DNA of 64,000 bases. It comes from Corylus avellana (Eukaryota; Streptophyta; Magnoliopsida; Fagales; Betulaceae). Under the pieces are notes generated by a model. That model saw nothing but the letters and a program-made list of their open reading frames with translations, had not been told where the DNA came from and searched no databases. The position numbers and the translations under genes are program-made. Numbering within the stretch: the stretch's first letter is position 1; the number at the start of each line of letters is the position of its first letter. The stretch is taken from NCBI RefSeq assembly GCF_901000735.1, contig NC_081541.1, forward strand, positions 27,451,813 to 27,515,812, read 5' to 3'. Positions 10,308 to 22,802 of this stretch are shown here, piece after piece.

Positions 10308-13300
10308 ACACTCTGAAATTAATTAATTAGTAATTAACTCGAAATTTCTCTCTAAACTTATTTACCAAGGAAATAAGCACAGTAGATTACCCCTACTCTT
10401 CAAAATCATAATACTAAATAGCATGAATAAATGATTTTTTTTTTTTTTTTTACTATTCTATCACTATCAATCGTAATCACCAAAGCCTATACTAAGGACC
10501 ATTACATAAATTGAAAGAGAAATGCTTACATCGGAGGTAATCAAAATAATTAATTAAGAGAAATGCTATGGGTACCGATGAATAAACTTTACATCATTCT
10601 AGTACTCATCTCTTGGTAAAAGATTTGATAACCTTATCATTTCTCAAATTGAAATCCTTACATTGTACACATTATTATTATGAATATACCTATATTAAAC
10701 ATTAACACACAAATTAAACAAATCTAAAAATATTAAAGTCTATAGCTTTATCTAAAAGTACTAATTATCATCAACAACCTGCGAAATCCTACAATGAGAC
10801 TTCAATCCATTATCGGATCAATGTCATTATACCAAATAGTCGCATCAGCCTTGAGGCCCTCCTTACTCAAATCCTAGCTGACTCCTCTACAAAAAAAACA
10901 TATTTTACAGGTAGAAAAGATAAAGCGTAAGTCCACGACTTAGTGAGTTAGTATATGAAAAAATATGTCATCGTAGAGTGAACTCCGAAAGTTTGTAACA
11001 AATTATTAAATTACATGCAATATTATGCAATAGGATTCTTGTCAGAACAAAAAAGTAGAAAATCACACTAATGCATTATAAAGTGAGGGTTGCACATTTT
11101 TTACCCTCTTACGGTGAGGTGAATAAGTCATAACCATTCACATATATTCTACTTGTATCCTTTACTCTCTTTCAATGAGATGTGCACTTCCTCTAAAGTA
11201 TTTTTGATACAACACCAGTGTCCCGAAGAGGTATAATGGCTAACCATCACTAGTGGCACAACCAAGTCAGACCTTGGGTGATCCATACTAGTAGTGATGT
11301 TGTGTAACGACCTTGATGGGCAAATCAATTAACTGGTAATTGACCACATGGTTCGTCTCCCAACCCTATCCCCCACGGGACAAGACTCATGGGTCACAAC
11401 CTCTCGTAAGCGAAAGACCTCAGCGAAAGACTTTAAAACTATAGGAATAGAGAGAAATAATGAAATAATCACACATTCATACACTAGAGTAAACATAATT
11501 TCTCATAATATAAAAGTAGTCACCAAATGTATTGGTCATCAGACCATCATCAAGATAAAAGGTTACATCCCATAACATAATTGTTTTACAAATGATCAAC
11601 AGATCAAATCCTAACTGTAAGCAAAGATAAATAGATAATAATCTCGATCATGTCTACCCAGGTAGTTCCTCTGTCATCCCACATGGACTCCAACCAAACT
11701 AAGTCTATATCCTCAAAAATGACTCGGATCAGGTCATGCGCAGTCACACATGTCCGGCCCATAGGCATCCTCGTCTATGCTAGCTAAACCGTGCAATTAT
11801 TCGTAATGGAGGGAGAAAAACATAAAATAAAGGCGGTAAATCTAAAGACTTAGTGAATGTTAACACAAATAATATCCATATCAGATTAGTGATGAACTCT
11901 ATTTTATAAAGTATGGAACAATTCCATCATGACAATTTTTCATGGGTGTGATATAAATATATGATATATGCATGTGATAAAGAGTAACAGTGATAGTTCA
12001 ACAATATGGTCTACCCGAAATATTACTTCTTCTCAGCAGGGTTGACACTGTCCCAAGAGACCTGTAATACAACACCGATGCCCCGGATATTGTACGCTAA
12101 CGTACATCCCATTAGCAGCACGACTGAGTCCGACCTCGGGTGGCCCACACCACTAATGATGTTCGTCTAGTAGTACTGCCCATTAAGACTGCGCCAGTCA
12201 CGAAACAACCATTGAATTCAATGCCCTTATAACACATGCACATTTGACCACAAAGTTAACATGTATAGTAAGTCCATGGCTAGGGGTGTCAAAATAGCCG
12301 AGCCGGGCAGGGACAGGAAAAACCGAGCGAGCAGCCAGGAAAGCGGGGACCCGGTTCGGTTCCAGTTTCAAAAGCCGAGGGACCAGGTTCCAGGTCCGGT
12401 TGCCAGCACTACGGTCAAAGCGGAGCCAGAACCGGGTATTAAATAATATATATATATTTTAATTCTTTTACTCTTAGTATTACGCAATACTCAGTATATA
12501 TATAAAACAATACTTTTTATTGTTTTAATGTTTTATTTATATATCTAATTTAAAATTATGTTTAGGGTATTTTAAAAAATTTGAATTTTTATTTTTAAGG
12601 CTCATATAGGCAAAAACATTGATTATTTAGGATTTTTATGCTTTTTTATGTTTATTTTTTAATTATTTGAAACAATCACAATAAAGCCTCTTTAATTTAG
12701 ACAAAAAGATTAATAGTTTCTTTTTTAAATGAGCTAACTTATGAAAAAAATAATGGGCTTATTTTAGGCCCAATACCTAAAATAAGCCCCAAACACTAAT
12801 TATTTTCAAAAACCGGGTACCGGACCGGATAAAACCGGAACCGGCCGGGAACCGGGACCCCGGTTAACCGGGGTCCCGGTTCCGGTTCCGGTTTCCCAAA
12901 ACCAAGAACCGGGGTACCCCGGTTCCGGTTCCGGTTTTGGCCAAAAACCGGGAAACCGGACCGGGTTGACACCCCTATCCATGGCCATTATTCCGCACGT
13001 ATCGGTGTACAATGTCATACGATAAAATTAATCTTGTCCGTATTTTACATACATGCCTTTTTTACAAGTCTCACTTTCATTAACATGTTCAGCACAACGT
13101 TTTTTCACAAAAAGCTAGAGTTCGTGTGCAGTAAAGTGTATATCGTGAGAGTTGCAAATATATGTTTTGGTTCACAAAATAGACGTGCAATGTGGAAAAA
13201 TAAATAGTGAGCATTATGTGAGTTAAAACTCACCTAGGTCGAACAAAGTCTCCGAATATTCCTCCAAATGGTTTGGGTTCTCCAAATCTCTGGAAAACCT

Positions 13301-14236
13301 TCTATTAGTCCTAAGTCTAACTTAAAACAACCCTAGAACATGAAACATGAGCTATTGGACGGCTGGCCAAAATAGCGTTCCCGAGAATGCTTCTAACCGT
13401 ACGTCTGGGCTCGAGGTTGTACGTCTGCACAGAAGGTTTTCAGGTGGAACCTCATTTTGTCCATACATCCTCCTATCCTCCCAAACCAATTTCAAAGGTT
13501 GCCAAAAGGCTTTCTAAGGCTTCCTATCTCAAAATAAGGTCTCCATGCACACGAAAACATGTTCGATAAAGGTAAAACACTAATCCGCCAAGATTAGAGC
13601 ATAACCTAGCTAGAAACTCAAAACAACAACTAAGCTAGTCTAATCAACCGTTGAAAGAACATAACAACATAGAAAGAAAAGTTAAGCGTAGAGGGTTACC
13701 TCTTAGAAGTAACTTCAAGAACCTCCTCTCCTTCTTCACAAAAACTCACAAGAACACACACTCACAAAGTTTTGGGAGCTTGGGGGCGAAAATGGGTGTG
13801 AGAGGTTGAAGGTAAGGAGGGTATTTATAGGTAAGAAAAAGCAGATGGCGCTACCAACTATTCTCAAAAGTAGTGGACATCCAGTACTATTGGGGTGTAT
13901 TTTCAGTACTATTTGCACAGTGGCCTAAAGGTTGTAGTGTACATCCATGTATTATCCAGATGTTTTCCAAAAAGCAGCTTACGTTCGGGTGGTCCACAGG
14001 CATACGTCCTTGTACTTTTTGTAGGCATACATACGGTGGTCCCCCCGCATACGCCCTCTACTAACGACAGGAGCATACGTTCGGTACTGATTGGTGTACG
14101 TCTGGTCAAAAAGTCCAAAATACATAAAATGCCCTTCCAGCTGTTCCTAATGGCTCAAAACCCAAATTAACCCTCTAATTAAGCTACCTAAGCTTAATTA
14201 ATTATTTGAGTCACTACATGTTGCAAGGTGTGACAT
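10308..14236 (+). repeat. Degenerate LTR-like sequence, possibly solo LTR
   Basis: No gene here. The left end reads TATAACACTCTGAAATT, and the region closes near GGTGTGACA at about 14236, reminiscent of the TGTAACAC...GTGTTACA ends of some plant Ty3 LTRs. Blocks at 11200-11340 and 12030-12190 (ACAACACC-TG-CCCG, then GGTGGCCCACAC-type text) recur in reverse orientation at about 15590-15740. No gag, protease or polymerase frame was seen. It is interrupted by the hAT MITE at 12281-12977. Both the class and the end points are inference. Confidence 0.35.
12281..12977. mobile_element. Non-autonomous hAT-type element
   Basis: Ends are TAGGGGTGTCAAAA and GGTTGACACCCCTA, with a perfect 8-bp target duplication, TCCATGGC (12273-12280 and 12978-12985). 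Subterminal sequence is packed with CCGGTTCCGGTT-type repeats; the centre (about 12440-12780) is AT-rich. At 697 bp it is too short for transposase. Apparent reading frames in it come from the GC-rich subterminal repeats. Confidence 0.9.
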
Positions 14237-14780
14237 CATCCATGGATGGCTGTGTTGGTCATTCTGATGAATGGATCTAGGGTAACATAAAATCTACTAA
14301 TCATTTTATTTTACATGCATGCACTATTATAATTCACACGATGTTCGGGGAAGTAGAAAGTCTTTTTTGAAAATAAAATAAGGATAAGGGAAGCTAAATT
14401 GCTCCCCATATTTTTTGGTAGCACTATACCTTTCCCTTATGGAAGGCAAATGGAATATGTTGCAGGTATGGTTTTTAGGGATTTCCCCTGCATTTATGCC
14501 AGGAGAAAAAGTTTAGGAAATTTACTGATAGTACTCTAATTGTAAAGGTCTCCCTAGAAATAAGCAATTTGTTGTTGCTAGCTTAAGTACATAAGTCGAA
14601 TGAGAATAACTTTAATCAAGTTATAGTGTAAATTGAGTGTGTTGCATCATTAAATAGGAAGCAGACACCTAAGCTTGAAACTCCAAAAAATAATATAATC
14701 CTTCATACTAAATAATTGTATTTCTCGTAACAAAATACCATATAGACAAAATACATATTGACAAAACTATCGGAGCCACC
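14237..14780. other. Intergenic, no gene recognised
   Basis: Mixed sequence with no frame, repeat end or RNA that I recognise. Confidence 0.4.
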
Positions 14781-16331
14781 GTCTTGGTTAGTTTTGGAGA
14801 CTCACAGTGTCTAGGGCTCGGAGGTAGATGGGGTGTTCGGTGGTGTGTGGTGGGCGTTGGGTAACCTCTTGCCCAAACATCTAGCATTTTTGTTATGCTT
14901 CCTATTTTGTGTCTATTACAAAGTTTTAAAGATGCATGGACAAGTTTTTGTACATATTTCCTTAAATAGAGCAAGAATATTTTTAAAGAGCTTTAAACTC
15001 ACTTTGAATCTCTTAAGTTTGCATGCTAGCATGTTTTCTTACGTGACATGTGCCCATTAGCAGCCTAGGATGAGATGTATCAGACCCTAGTTTCGGGATA
15101 GAAGCATAAAACCATATTTGGGCCTTTAGCCGACAGTTTTCACTCTCTGGCCGAACGCTCACCCCCGAGCCTGAGCATTCACCCAAAGAGCAAAGCATTC
15201 ACCTAGAAACCCAAATATGTGAGATTAGGGTTGTTAACGGCCCTTTTCGTTAGTTAGAACCTATTGTGTTACTCGAAGACTTCTCTAGTACTGCATATAA
15301 CGATGTGTCGTATTTCGTTATAGTATTGGATTTGTGATGCCGGAGGGACTCCAGCGAGCGCACGAGGTAAGTAGACACTTACAACTGCTTTTCTTAAAAA
15401 TGTAAGATATGTCAACTCACTAAGCACTCGTATTATATGAGCATGCCTATTTTTGCATAAGTTGGTAACTATTTTAATAATTGGTTGATAAAATGCATCG
15501 TATGACATGATACATCAGTACGTGTGGTATAATGGCCATAGGATTACGATATAAATTTGATTCGATGGTCAAATGTGTGTGGATGTGATATAGGTCTTAG
15601 ATCCAATGATTATTCATTATTAGTAGTGTGGGCCACTCGAGGTCAGACTCGGTAGAACTGCTAGTATTATGAACGGTAGCGTACAATGGTTGGAGCACTG
15701 ACATTTTATTACAAGTCCCTTGAGACAGCGCCAACCCTACTAAGAATTGGTAATATCTCGAGTAGACCATACATGATAGTTATGACTCAATAAAGCATTA
15801 GTTTTCTGCATTAAAACTCTTAAGCGTTGCCGCTGGAAGTACATGTATTCTTTTAAACGAAACAATATTTTATGGTGTATTAACAAAGACAACATCATTT
15901 GTCAAACCTTTGTCAAAATGCACGTTTAATTATGCTTAATAATAATTGGCTCATATCGTAGTCTATTGTAAGGTTTACTTACTAAGTCTTTAAACTTATG
16001 TGGTTATTACATCTTGTAAGAAACCTCTTATAGGAAGAGGAGAGTGGCGAGGTTGCCACTACGGATTTATTTAAGCTAGCAATCTTCATGTTGTCACCAT
16101 GTTTGATCAGGTTATTTGTATTTCTATTAGTTGCTCCATGTTTATGTTTTGACGATAATGTATGGTTCCTTTATGGTTATTATATTTCTCAGATTTAGTT
16201 CACTTTCCTATGCATTAACTCTGATTATGCTTAAAGGGGCGATTCCCTAGTTAGCTACCAATTAATTATATTTGGATAATTGCCAGTAATCTTACCAGAC
16301 TGGTTAGGGCCAGATTTGGGGGCATTGCAAT
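14780..16331 (-). repeat. LTR-like debris in inverted orientation
   Basis: Read on the minus strand from about 16331, it starts TGCAATGCCCCCAAATC, similar in kind to plant Ty3 LTR ends. It then contains counterparts of the 11640-11860 and 12030-12190 blocks, such as CTAAAGACTTAGT-type text and the GGGCCACTCGAGGTCAGACTCGG stretch at 15630-15655. No protein-coding part is visible. It may be a truncated relative of 10308-14236 inserted the other way round. Confidence 0.35.
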
Positions 16332-16744
16332 TGTGATAATAAAAATGCTATCAAGATAACCACAATGATGCATTTCATGAGAACATGAAATATATTGAGA
16401 ATGATTATCATTTCATTTGTCATCATATTTAGCATGGCGCTCTACATTTACAAGATTAGGGTCCCTATTATTTTTATTTTTTTTTATAAAAAAAATAGTA
16501 GATTTTCAAATTACGTGATTTTGACTATTTTTAGGTATTGAAATGTTTGAAAAATGTCATATATTAAAAAAAATATGGTATGTTACAGTTGAAAATTGAG
16601 TAAATTTTCATCAGGTTTTTGCTCTTTAGGTTGCTTTGAGCCAAAAATTATTTTTTGATTTTATGAAGAAGAAGCATTTCTATAAAAGTGAAGATGAAGC
16701 CTTATGAGAAAAAAAATCAATTTTGATTATCTTGATAACATTCT

Positions 16745-17370
16745 ACTTCTTTTTTCTTTTTTTTTTTTTTTGGAAAGAAATACATTCCAATTTCATTGAT
16801 AATAATCACGAGCATAAAGCTCTTATATTGCAGGAGCACAAAGTCCTGAAAATGCAAATTATAGCCGTAGCTATAAGAATACAACATCACATAAAACCTC
16901 CGCTAACCTATGACTAGTTATCAGTTGAAATAACAGATCTGCATAAGACAGACGCAATCCAATACATAGGTAGCGCAAATTCCTCCTCGACCCAAAAGCC
17001 AGGATGAAGTTCACGTCCACAACTCGAAGGTTTGGACTAAAATTCACATCCACGACCTAAAAGATCTGGACCAAAAATCAGTTCACATCCAAACAGGCAG
17101 ATCGAGTGGTCAAGCCTTATTACAAAACAGAAGCAAGAAAACCTAAATAAAACATGGGCAAAGTAAAGAGGCAGGGCCTTATTACAAGCAAATAACATGA
17201 ATGAAATGCATACAAGAAAAAAACATGAACAAAGACAATATGAGGGAAAAAAAACAAATGGGAACAGGCACACGCAGCGGGGATGCCGATTATGCACTCG
17301 TCGGAAACTGACACCAAAGGGGAACAATGGAAGCTCGACGTGGTGGGTAACATTGTTCAATCATTTTGAT
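16745..17370 (-). repeat. Poly(T)-headed sequence, possible retroposon 3' end
   Basis: A T run at about 16749-16771 is followed by sequence which, on the minus strand, would be a 3' end with a poly(A) tail. The general build resembles 31409-32215. Short open frames on the minus strand show no recognisable domain. Family uncertain. Confidence 0.25.
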
Positions 17371-17936
17371 GCTTAAAAATGATTTAAATTACGTAATTTA
17401 ATAATCTATAATTTTAAAGAAATTACGAGGAATCTTTGTCCACATTTACACTCCGTTGCTTGAACCTTTTGATTTCTTCCCCAAGGTGTCTTTTTATGAT
17501 CTGATCAAACTCAAGATGGTTTCTACCTAACCACATTGAGTATGAGAGATGATATAATATATTGATATTTAATGTCCTTTTTAATATCATATTTTATAAT
17601 ACTTACGTACAAAATATTATAATAATTTTCTTAGAATATTCTCATAATATTCTATATTTTAGTTACGGTAGAGTCCAATCTTAATTAATGCAAATTAATA
17701 CTTATTTACATTTAACCAATCTAAAAGCATATACCTGATTCTTACAGATGTTTTCGGGTCTTTCTTGATGGGATTCAACAGAACAGTTACGAAAGGAACT
17801 AAAAGAAAATTTCTGATTTTGTGCCCCCAAGAGTTTTAAATTTAGGAAAGTTACATTTATGCCCCGACTATCATTCTTTTTACAATGTTTCCATGTTAAT
17901 ATTTTAATTTTTAAGATACTTCCCTCTCTTACAAGT

Positions 17937-18239
17937 ACATGGAGTCGTTTCGGACACCTAAAAATAATACAAGGCAAATTATACAATCTTTTTCAAGTTG
18001 GAGATGTAATTTTGTTTATTGGAATGCAAATGAGGCGGCACACTGGCTTGCAAAAGCGACAATAACAAATGTCAGTAATATAGGATATGGAGGAATACAA
18101 CTTTAAATTGTATTAGTGATATCGTTATGATGAAGTAATCAGCTCTATTTTGCGAATGTTGAGGGAGTTTTAGCTGCTCCATCCATTACTATTTAATCAA
18201 TGAAATATTCATCTTTAAAAAAAAAAAAAAAAAAAAAAA
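17937..18239 (+). mobile_element. LINE 3' end relic
   Basis: The sequence around 18020-18140 (AATGAGGCGGCACACTGGCTTGC, then the TTGTATTAGTGATATCGTTATGATG stretch) matches the RNase H tail of the LINE at 26550-26690. It ends in a poly(A) run at 18218-18239. It is decayed and frameshifted, a 5'-truncated copy. Confidence 0.7.
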
Positions 18240-18445
18240 GAAAGAAGAAAGGTTGTTAAAATATCTCACCATACTCCAGTCTAATGTTTGGTGCACTACT
18301 CTTCTTCCTCCTTGATTGACTGCACTTCATAAATACAAGGCTCAGAAGTCCGTCAGGCTACTCAGTTCAGGCTTTTCATGAGGAGTTAGAAAAGTATATC
18401 TTTGTGCGGTGGTAAAAAAAGTTTAAATTGTTGCCTAGTTCTTGA

Positions 18446-18727
18446 ATTAAGCTTTGTTTGGTAATGGGGATGGAATTGGCTCAAACACTGTTTATCACAA
18501 TTTCTCAAAAAAATCAACATCAAAACATTTTAACTTTTTCACTTTTAATATCAAATCATTCACTTTTTATTATTATTCAAATAAAAAAATCACTACAAAA
18601 TAAAACTTTTTCACTTTTTCATACCACTTTTTTATTTTTTTTATACCAAACATTCTTACTTTTTTTCACATCAATCTACATCAATTACAGTGTTTAGGTC
18701 ATCCCATTTGCCAAACACCTCCTTAAT
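18446..18727. mobile_element. Small MITE
   Basis: The left end, AATTAAGCTTTGTTTGGTAA, is the near reverse complement of the right end, TTGCCAAACACCTCCTTAATT. The body is very AT-rich with short repeats of CTTTTTCACTTTT. Size and ends suit a PIF/Harbinger- or hAT-like MITE; the superfamily is not certain. Confidence 0.5.
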
Positions 18728-19658
18728 TACACGATTTGTTTTACGTCTTACGAGGTTGCCTTGGGTTCCAGGCTCTCGAGCCCTCTTTAGATGCCACATG
18801 GGTCATCCTACCTAGGGGTCTAGAGTCCAGTTCCCTCTCTTTCCAAGCGCCCCTGTCCTATGATTGGAGCTTAGCTGGGTTTGTCACTTCTCTCTTTTAC
18901 GTGAATCGCTCTCTCGAGGTTGGAAGCGACCTCCCATACTTTCACCATAAACGGGCCAAAGCCACACTCCCTCTCATAAATGCTAATTGCCCTATCGAAG
19001 GGAGAAGCGACCTCCATGAATTAATTATAATAGATAAGTATTTTTATCTCTTTAAAAAATAAAAATACTAAAATATCTCTTCATTATAATTAATTAAATA
19101 CATTTAAATTGTAAAAAATCTTATTCCAACTTTCCGTATCCTTATTATAAATGCATCCAACCTACTACTTTTAATTAATGCGGACATCATGCTTGATATG
19201 GGAGAAGGATCCTCTCTGGTCCGTTTCAGTCCCTTGATATGGGGGTCATCCATATATCTCTTCCATAAATGCAGTCGTATGGGGGAGGTTCATACTATAC
19301 TGACCCTATTGAATCTCTTTCCCCGTATAGTCCGATATGCTCCAAAAGATCCAGAAGCATTTTTATCATTCTAAGTTGAAAAAGGGTGACATTGCAATCC
19401 TAATGCATGGTAGATTAGAATAACATTGCAAAAATTAAAATATCCAAGAAACAATGCACATAAAATAGTAGTTAATTAGAAGAAGCAAAATATAATTTCC
19501 ACTTAGGATGTATTACAAAGCCCAAAAAAGTAACTAAATATGATGATTATAAGAACATAATCATCCACTAACATCACCAAAACATTTATTTAAATCATGC
19601 TTAAAAAAAAAAAAAAAAAAAAAAAACGCTCATAAGACAGCAGGTGATAATCATCAGG
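18728..19658. other. Intergenic downstream of gene c, no gene seen
   Basis: Sequence between the MITE and the 3' end of gene c, including an A run at about 19602-19626. Short open frames carry no known motif. Confidence 0.45.
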
Positions 19659-20567
19659 CTAATCTTGATTAAAGAAAGCAGCCACCTGTTTCAAGAGGGT
19701 CAGAGCCTTCTCACACTTTGGGTTAAACAGATGAAACACATGGTCCTCTCCTTTCGTCTCCACTATGTCTACCACCCCACCCCACCCACTCTTCCGCAGT
19801 GACTCGTAATAATTCCATCCCCTATCCCTCAACGCATCTTTCTCAGCGACCACAACCAGCACCCTGGAGCACCCCAGGCTCCGCAATTTCGGATCTGGCG
19901 CCGGGTAGAAACTCGGGTCATCCGGCCCGCTCATTGTCGGGTAAATATACTTCATCAATTTGCCGGGCTCACCGTTCCCAAAAAAAGGGTGGACGATCAC
20001 CATCCCTAAGATCTTGAACCCCAGCAGCCGCTCGTCGACGCCGGCGCGCCGCGCCATGCTGTGCGCGATGTTGGCTCCGGCGCTATCTCCAGCCAAGAAG
20101 ACTCGTTCGAAATCCGCGTGATTATTAAGCCAAGCCTCGGGCCCGTCGCCCTTGCTGTGCGCGGCAGCCCATTGGATGGCGGTTAATGTGTCGTCGTACG
20201 CAATGGGAAGAGGGTGCTCGGGAGCTCTTCTGTAGTGGATGGACACGGCCACGACGTTCGCTTCGGCGGCGACGGAGCTGACGTAGTTGTGGTAAAGAGG
20301 AGAGAAGGGGGTTTCGACGCAAAAGGCGCCGCCATGGATGTAAATGAGGAGGGGAAGCTTGCGGGCGGAGGTGGTGTTGGGGAGGTAGAGGCGAGCGGAC
20401 AAGCCGGTTTCGGGGGAGATTGTGATGTCTTTGGAGTGGACGCCGGTGAGGGGATCGGTGGTGGGCGGTAAAGTTTCGGTGCCGAGGAGCCTGTCGACTC
20501 TGCCATCTTTGTAGACACGGAAGAAGGGAGGGAAGTCATGGGCTACTTCATTGCTGTGAGGATCCAT
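19659..20567 (-). CDS. Plant carboxylesterase (CXE), gene c
   Basis: Intronless, 302 residues, stop TAG. HGGA at 78-81, Ser162 in GDSAG, Asp244 in AEKD and His276 in GEDHVF form the expected catalytic set. YRRAPEHPLPIAYDD at 112-126 is close to the general family motif, unlike a and b. This is the most diverged minus-strand member: it has an N-terminus MDPHSNEVAHDFPPFF, GDSAG where d-j have GESAG, and a distinctive 176-205 loop region. Its reading frame is notably GC-rich, which produces long open frames on other frames that are not genes. It stands alone between the repeat island and an unrecognised spliced gene transcribed away from it. It is likely a soluble esterase, perhaps closest to the older members of the family. 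Confidence 0.93.
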   Translation of the reverse strand: MDPHSNEVAHDFPPFFRVYKDGRVDRLLGTETLPPTTDPLTGVHSKDITISPETGLSARLYLPNTTSARKLPLLIYIHGGAFCVETPFSPLYHNYVSSVAAEANVVAVSIHYRRAPEHPLPIAYDDTLTAIQWAAAHSKGDGPEAWLNNHADFERVFLAGDSAGANIAHSMARRAGVDERLLGFKILGMVIVHPFFGNGEPGKLMKYIYPTMSGPDDPSFYPAPDPKLRSLGCSRVLVVVAEKDALRDRGWNYYESLRKSGWGGVVDIVETKGEDHVFHLFNPKCEKALTLLKQVAAFFNQD

Positions 20568-20612
20568 TTGTCAGAGAGAAGTAGAGGGGAATTTGATGCA
20601 ACTGCTGCTTCC

Positions 20613-20622
20613 TTTGTATATC
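20613..20622 (-). promoter_or_regulatory. Candidate TATA box of gene c
   Basis: GATATACAAA on the minus strand, about 46 bases before the ATG at 20567. It would give a short leader; weak support. Confidence 0.3.
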
Positions 20623-20903
20623 ATATGAGAGATGATAGTGTGAAACAGCATGTGAGCAAGTCTTAGTCAATGACGTATTTATTAAAAAAATAATAATAAT
20701 AAGTCTTAGTCAATGATGAAATTGTTGACCATTCCCAAAAAACTAGGGGGAGGCAGCGCCCCAATCATCTTATGAAAAATTTCAGGTCCATTCTTGAGTT
20801 TTGTGCTTACATGAACTTGAGAGTAGGGCACTGCTTACACGTGGAATAATGGGTGAAATGAAGAAAAGACTTTGTGATGCAAATAATTGTTAAGCTAATG
20901 CAG

Positions 20904-21715
20904 AAGAAGATACATTTAGGCTTTCAACCAAAATTGTAGACAAAGAGGATCAACCATGTGTTTCAATCACGGTAGGGCCAAAAGGAATAAAGAAAAATGA
21001 GAATTATCATAATAAGAAACGTCGACCTAAACCATGGATAAAAAATATGAAGAAACCCAAAGAAAGCACATCAAAGAATCAATCCAAGGAAATCGGAGAG
21101 TCAAAGGTAGTATACTAAATTATCTTTATTGTCTTTCCATGTTTAAATTTGTTTTGATGTGATTATAGTATATTATTAATCTTATTAAACGCATACGATT
21201 TTTACAGGATATAGAAATACATGATTGCAACACACAGAAGAGCAACGAGGATATCGCATATAGTCATGTTCCTAGCTTTACCCAAATATCTAGGGTAATA
21301 TATTCATAAATACTATTTTTAATTTGATATTATTAATTATGAAGTTTCATACTTGACTTATTTAGTTGATTTAGTGATAAGCTTATAATAAATTCAATTA
21401 TGCCTTATTTTCTTTATGACGGTTTTTTTATTTTTTTCTCTAGATACTTGCATCTCGTAGTTTCCCTAATCAAAACTTTCTAGAAGATGAACCAACTAAA
21501 GAAGTTAAAAAATGAAGGTATATTACCTTTCTAACTCGTCAATTTTTTTAAAAAAAAAAATTAAAGTTTTAAGTGAATAATTTAGTTGATTTTTATTTTT
21601 TATTTTTTATTATTATTTTTAATTCATCAAGAAGCGAAGGAAGGAGGATGATGTGAGAACTAAATGTCGTTGGCAAAAAAAATTCAACATGTGCTCGGAG
21701 ATGGAGTTTTTGTAG
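20904..21715 (+). pseudogene. Unrecognised spliced gene or gene remnant
   Basis: Open sequence is broken by GT...AG introns that keep the frame. Exon 20904-21106 (after an AG at 20902-20903) ends in AAG before GTAGTA. Exon 21208-21294 follows TTTTTACAG and ends AGG before GTAATA. A third exon starts at 21444 after TTTTTCTCTAG. Read straight on, it stops at TGA 21513-21515. If it uses the donor GTTAAA at 21504 it joins in frame to 21632-21712, with stop TAG at 21713. Introns are 101, 149 and 128 bases. The product is hydrophilic, with a basic patch NKKRRPKPWIK that could be a nuclear signal. The frame extends upstream to ATG 20849 except for a TAA at 20891. No domain recognised; it may be the 3' end of a broken gene. 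Confidence 0.4.
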
Positions 21716-22240
21716 TTTAAAAATTTAATCATTTTGTGTTACACTATATTTGGCTCTTGAATGTAAGATGACCTTATATTTGGCTCTTAAATGTAAGATG
21801 ACAATATTTGTATTTTGTAGTGATTTTTGGATTAAAATTTTTGGAAAAAACTTTGCTTTAGATATTGCTTTCACAGTATTTGCTTAAGATGTGTCCTTTG
21901 CTTCAGATTTGTCGAAAAAGAAAAAAAAATTGTATTTAGATATTGCTTCATGGTATTTGCTTAAGATATAAAATTCTTAATGTGCTGATCAAATATTGTT
22001 TTTTGAATGAAGAGGTATTTGAATTGGTTTGTAATTTCTCACCACCAATCTGTTTGGGTTTCTATTACCATAGCCGCAATAATAGTCATAGTCTGTTTGG
22101 GTTTCTACATAATCCAGCTCAACAATAGTCACCAATCTGTTTGGATTTCACAATGAAACGAGTATTTACAGATTACCTCTTCAAAGTCAATGGAAAATTA
22201 GATTTGGGAGATAGCCTTCCCTCTCTCTATAAAACACTAC
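21716..22240. other. Intergenic, no gene recognised
   Basis: AT-rich sequence with short local duplications, e.g. ATATTTGGCTCTTGAATGTAAG followed by a near copy at about 21776, and CAATCTGTTTGG twice. These may be the 3' flank of the spliced unit before it. Confidence 0.4.
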
Positions 22241-22802
22241 AGGAAAGGAAAGTTACAATAAAGATAGAATGAAAATAAAGGAGAAAATAAACAAAATCAA
22301 AACAATAATTTCAAAATGGAATAAAATTAAAACCCATTAACTATGCAAAAAAAAAAAAACCAGAAAACCATCTTCCTCCACGAAAGGAAAGCTACAATAA
22401 AGATAGAAAGAAAATAAAGGAGAAAATAAACAAAATCAAAAAAATAATTTCGAAATAAAGAAAATTAAAACCCATTAACTATGAAAAAAAAAGAAACCAG
22501 AAACCAGAAAAAATAAAAAATAAAAAACCATCTTCCGCCAAGAAAGGAAAGCTACAATAAAGATACAATGAAAATAAAGGAGAAAATAAACAAAATCAAA
22601 ACAATAATTTCAAAATAAAAAAAAAATTAAAACCCACTAACTATGAAAAAAAAAAAAACCGTCTTCCTCCAGGAAAGGAAAGCTACAATAAAGATACAAT
22701 GAAAATAAAGGAGAAAATAAACAAAATTAAAACAATAATTTCGAAATAAAGAAAATTAAAACCCATTAACTATGAAAAAAAAAACCAGAAACCAGAAAAA
22801 CC
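22241..22802. repeat. Four-copy tandem repeat
   Basis: Units start near 22241, 22381, 22541 and 22671 with GAAAGGAAAG(C/T)TACAATAAAG, and each runs through AAATAAAGGAGAAAATAAAC and AAAACCCA(T/C)TAACTATG. Lengths vary (about 130-160 bp) mostly through A-rich tracts at the unit ends. No open frame. It directly abuts the LEA_2 fragment at 22803, and CCATCTTCCTCC-like text at each unit end matches the start of that fragment. Confidence 0.85.

Noticed and set aside
12806..13018. Minus-strand frame rich in Pro-Glu-Pro repeats; also 12261-12446 on +
   Set aside because: Created by the CCGGTTCC subterminal repeats of the hAT MITE, partly outside it; no gene.
22241..22802. CRISPR-like or satellite array
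   Set aside because: Only four units with A-tract length variation, no spacers, in a plant nuclear context.
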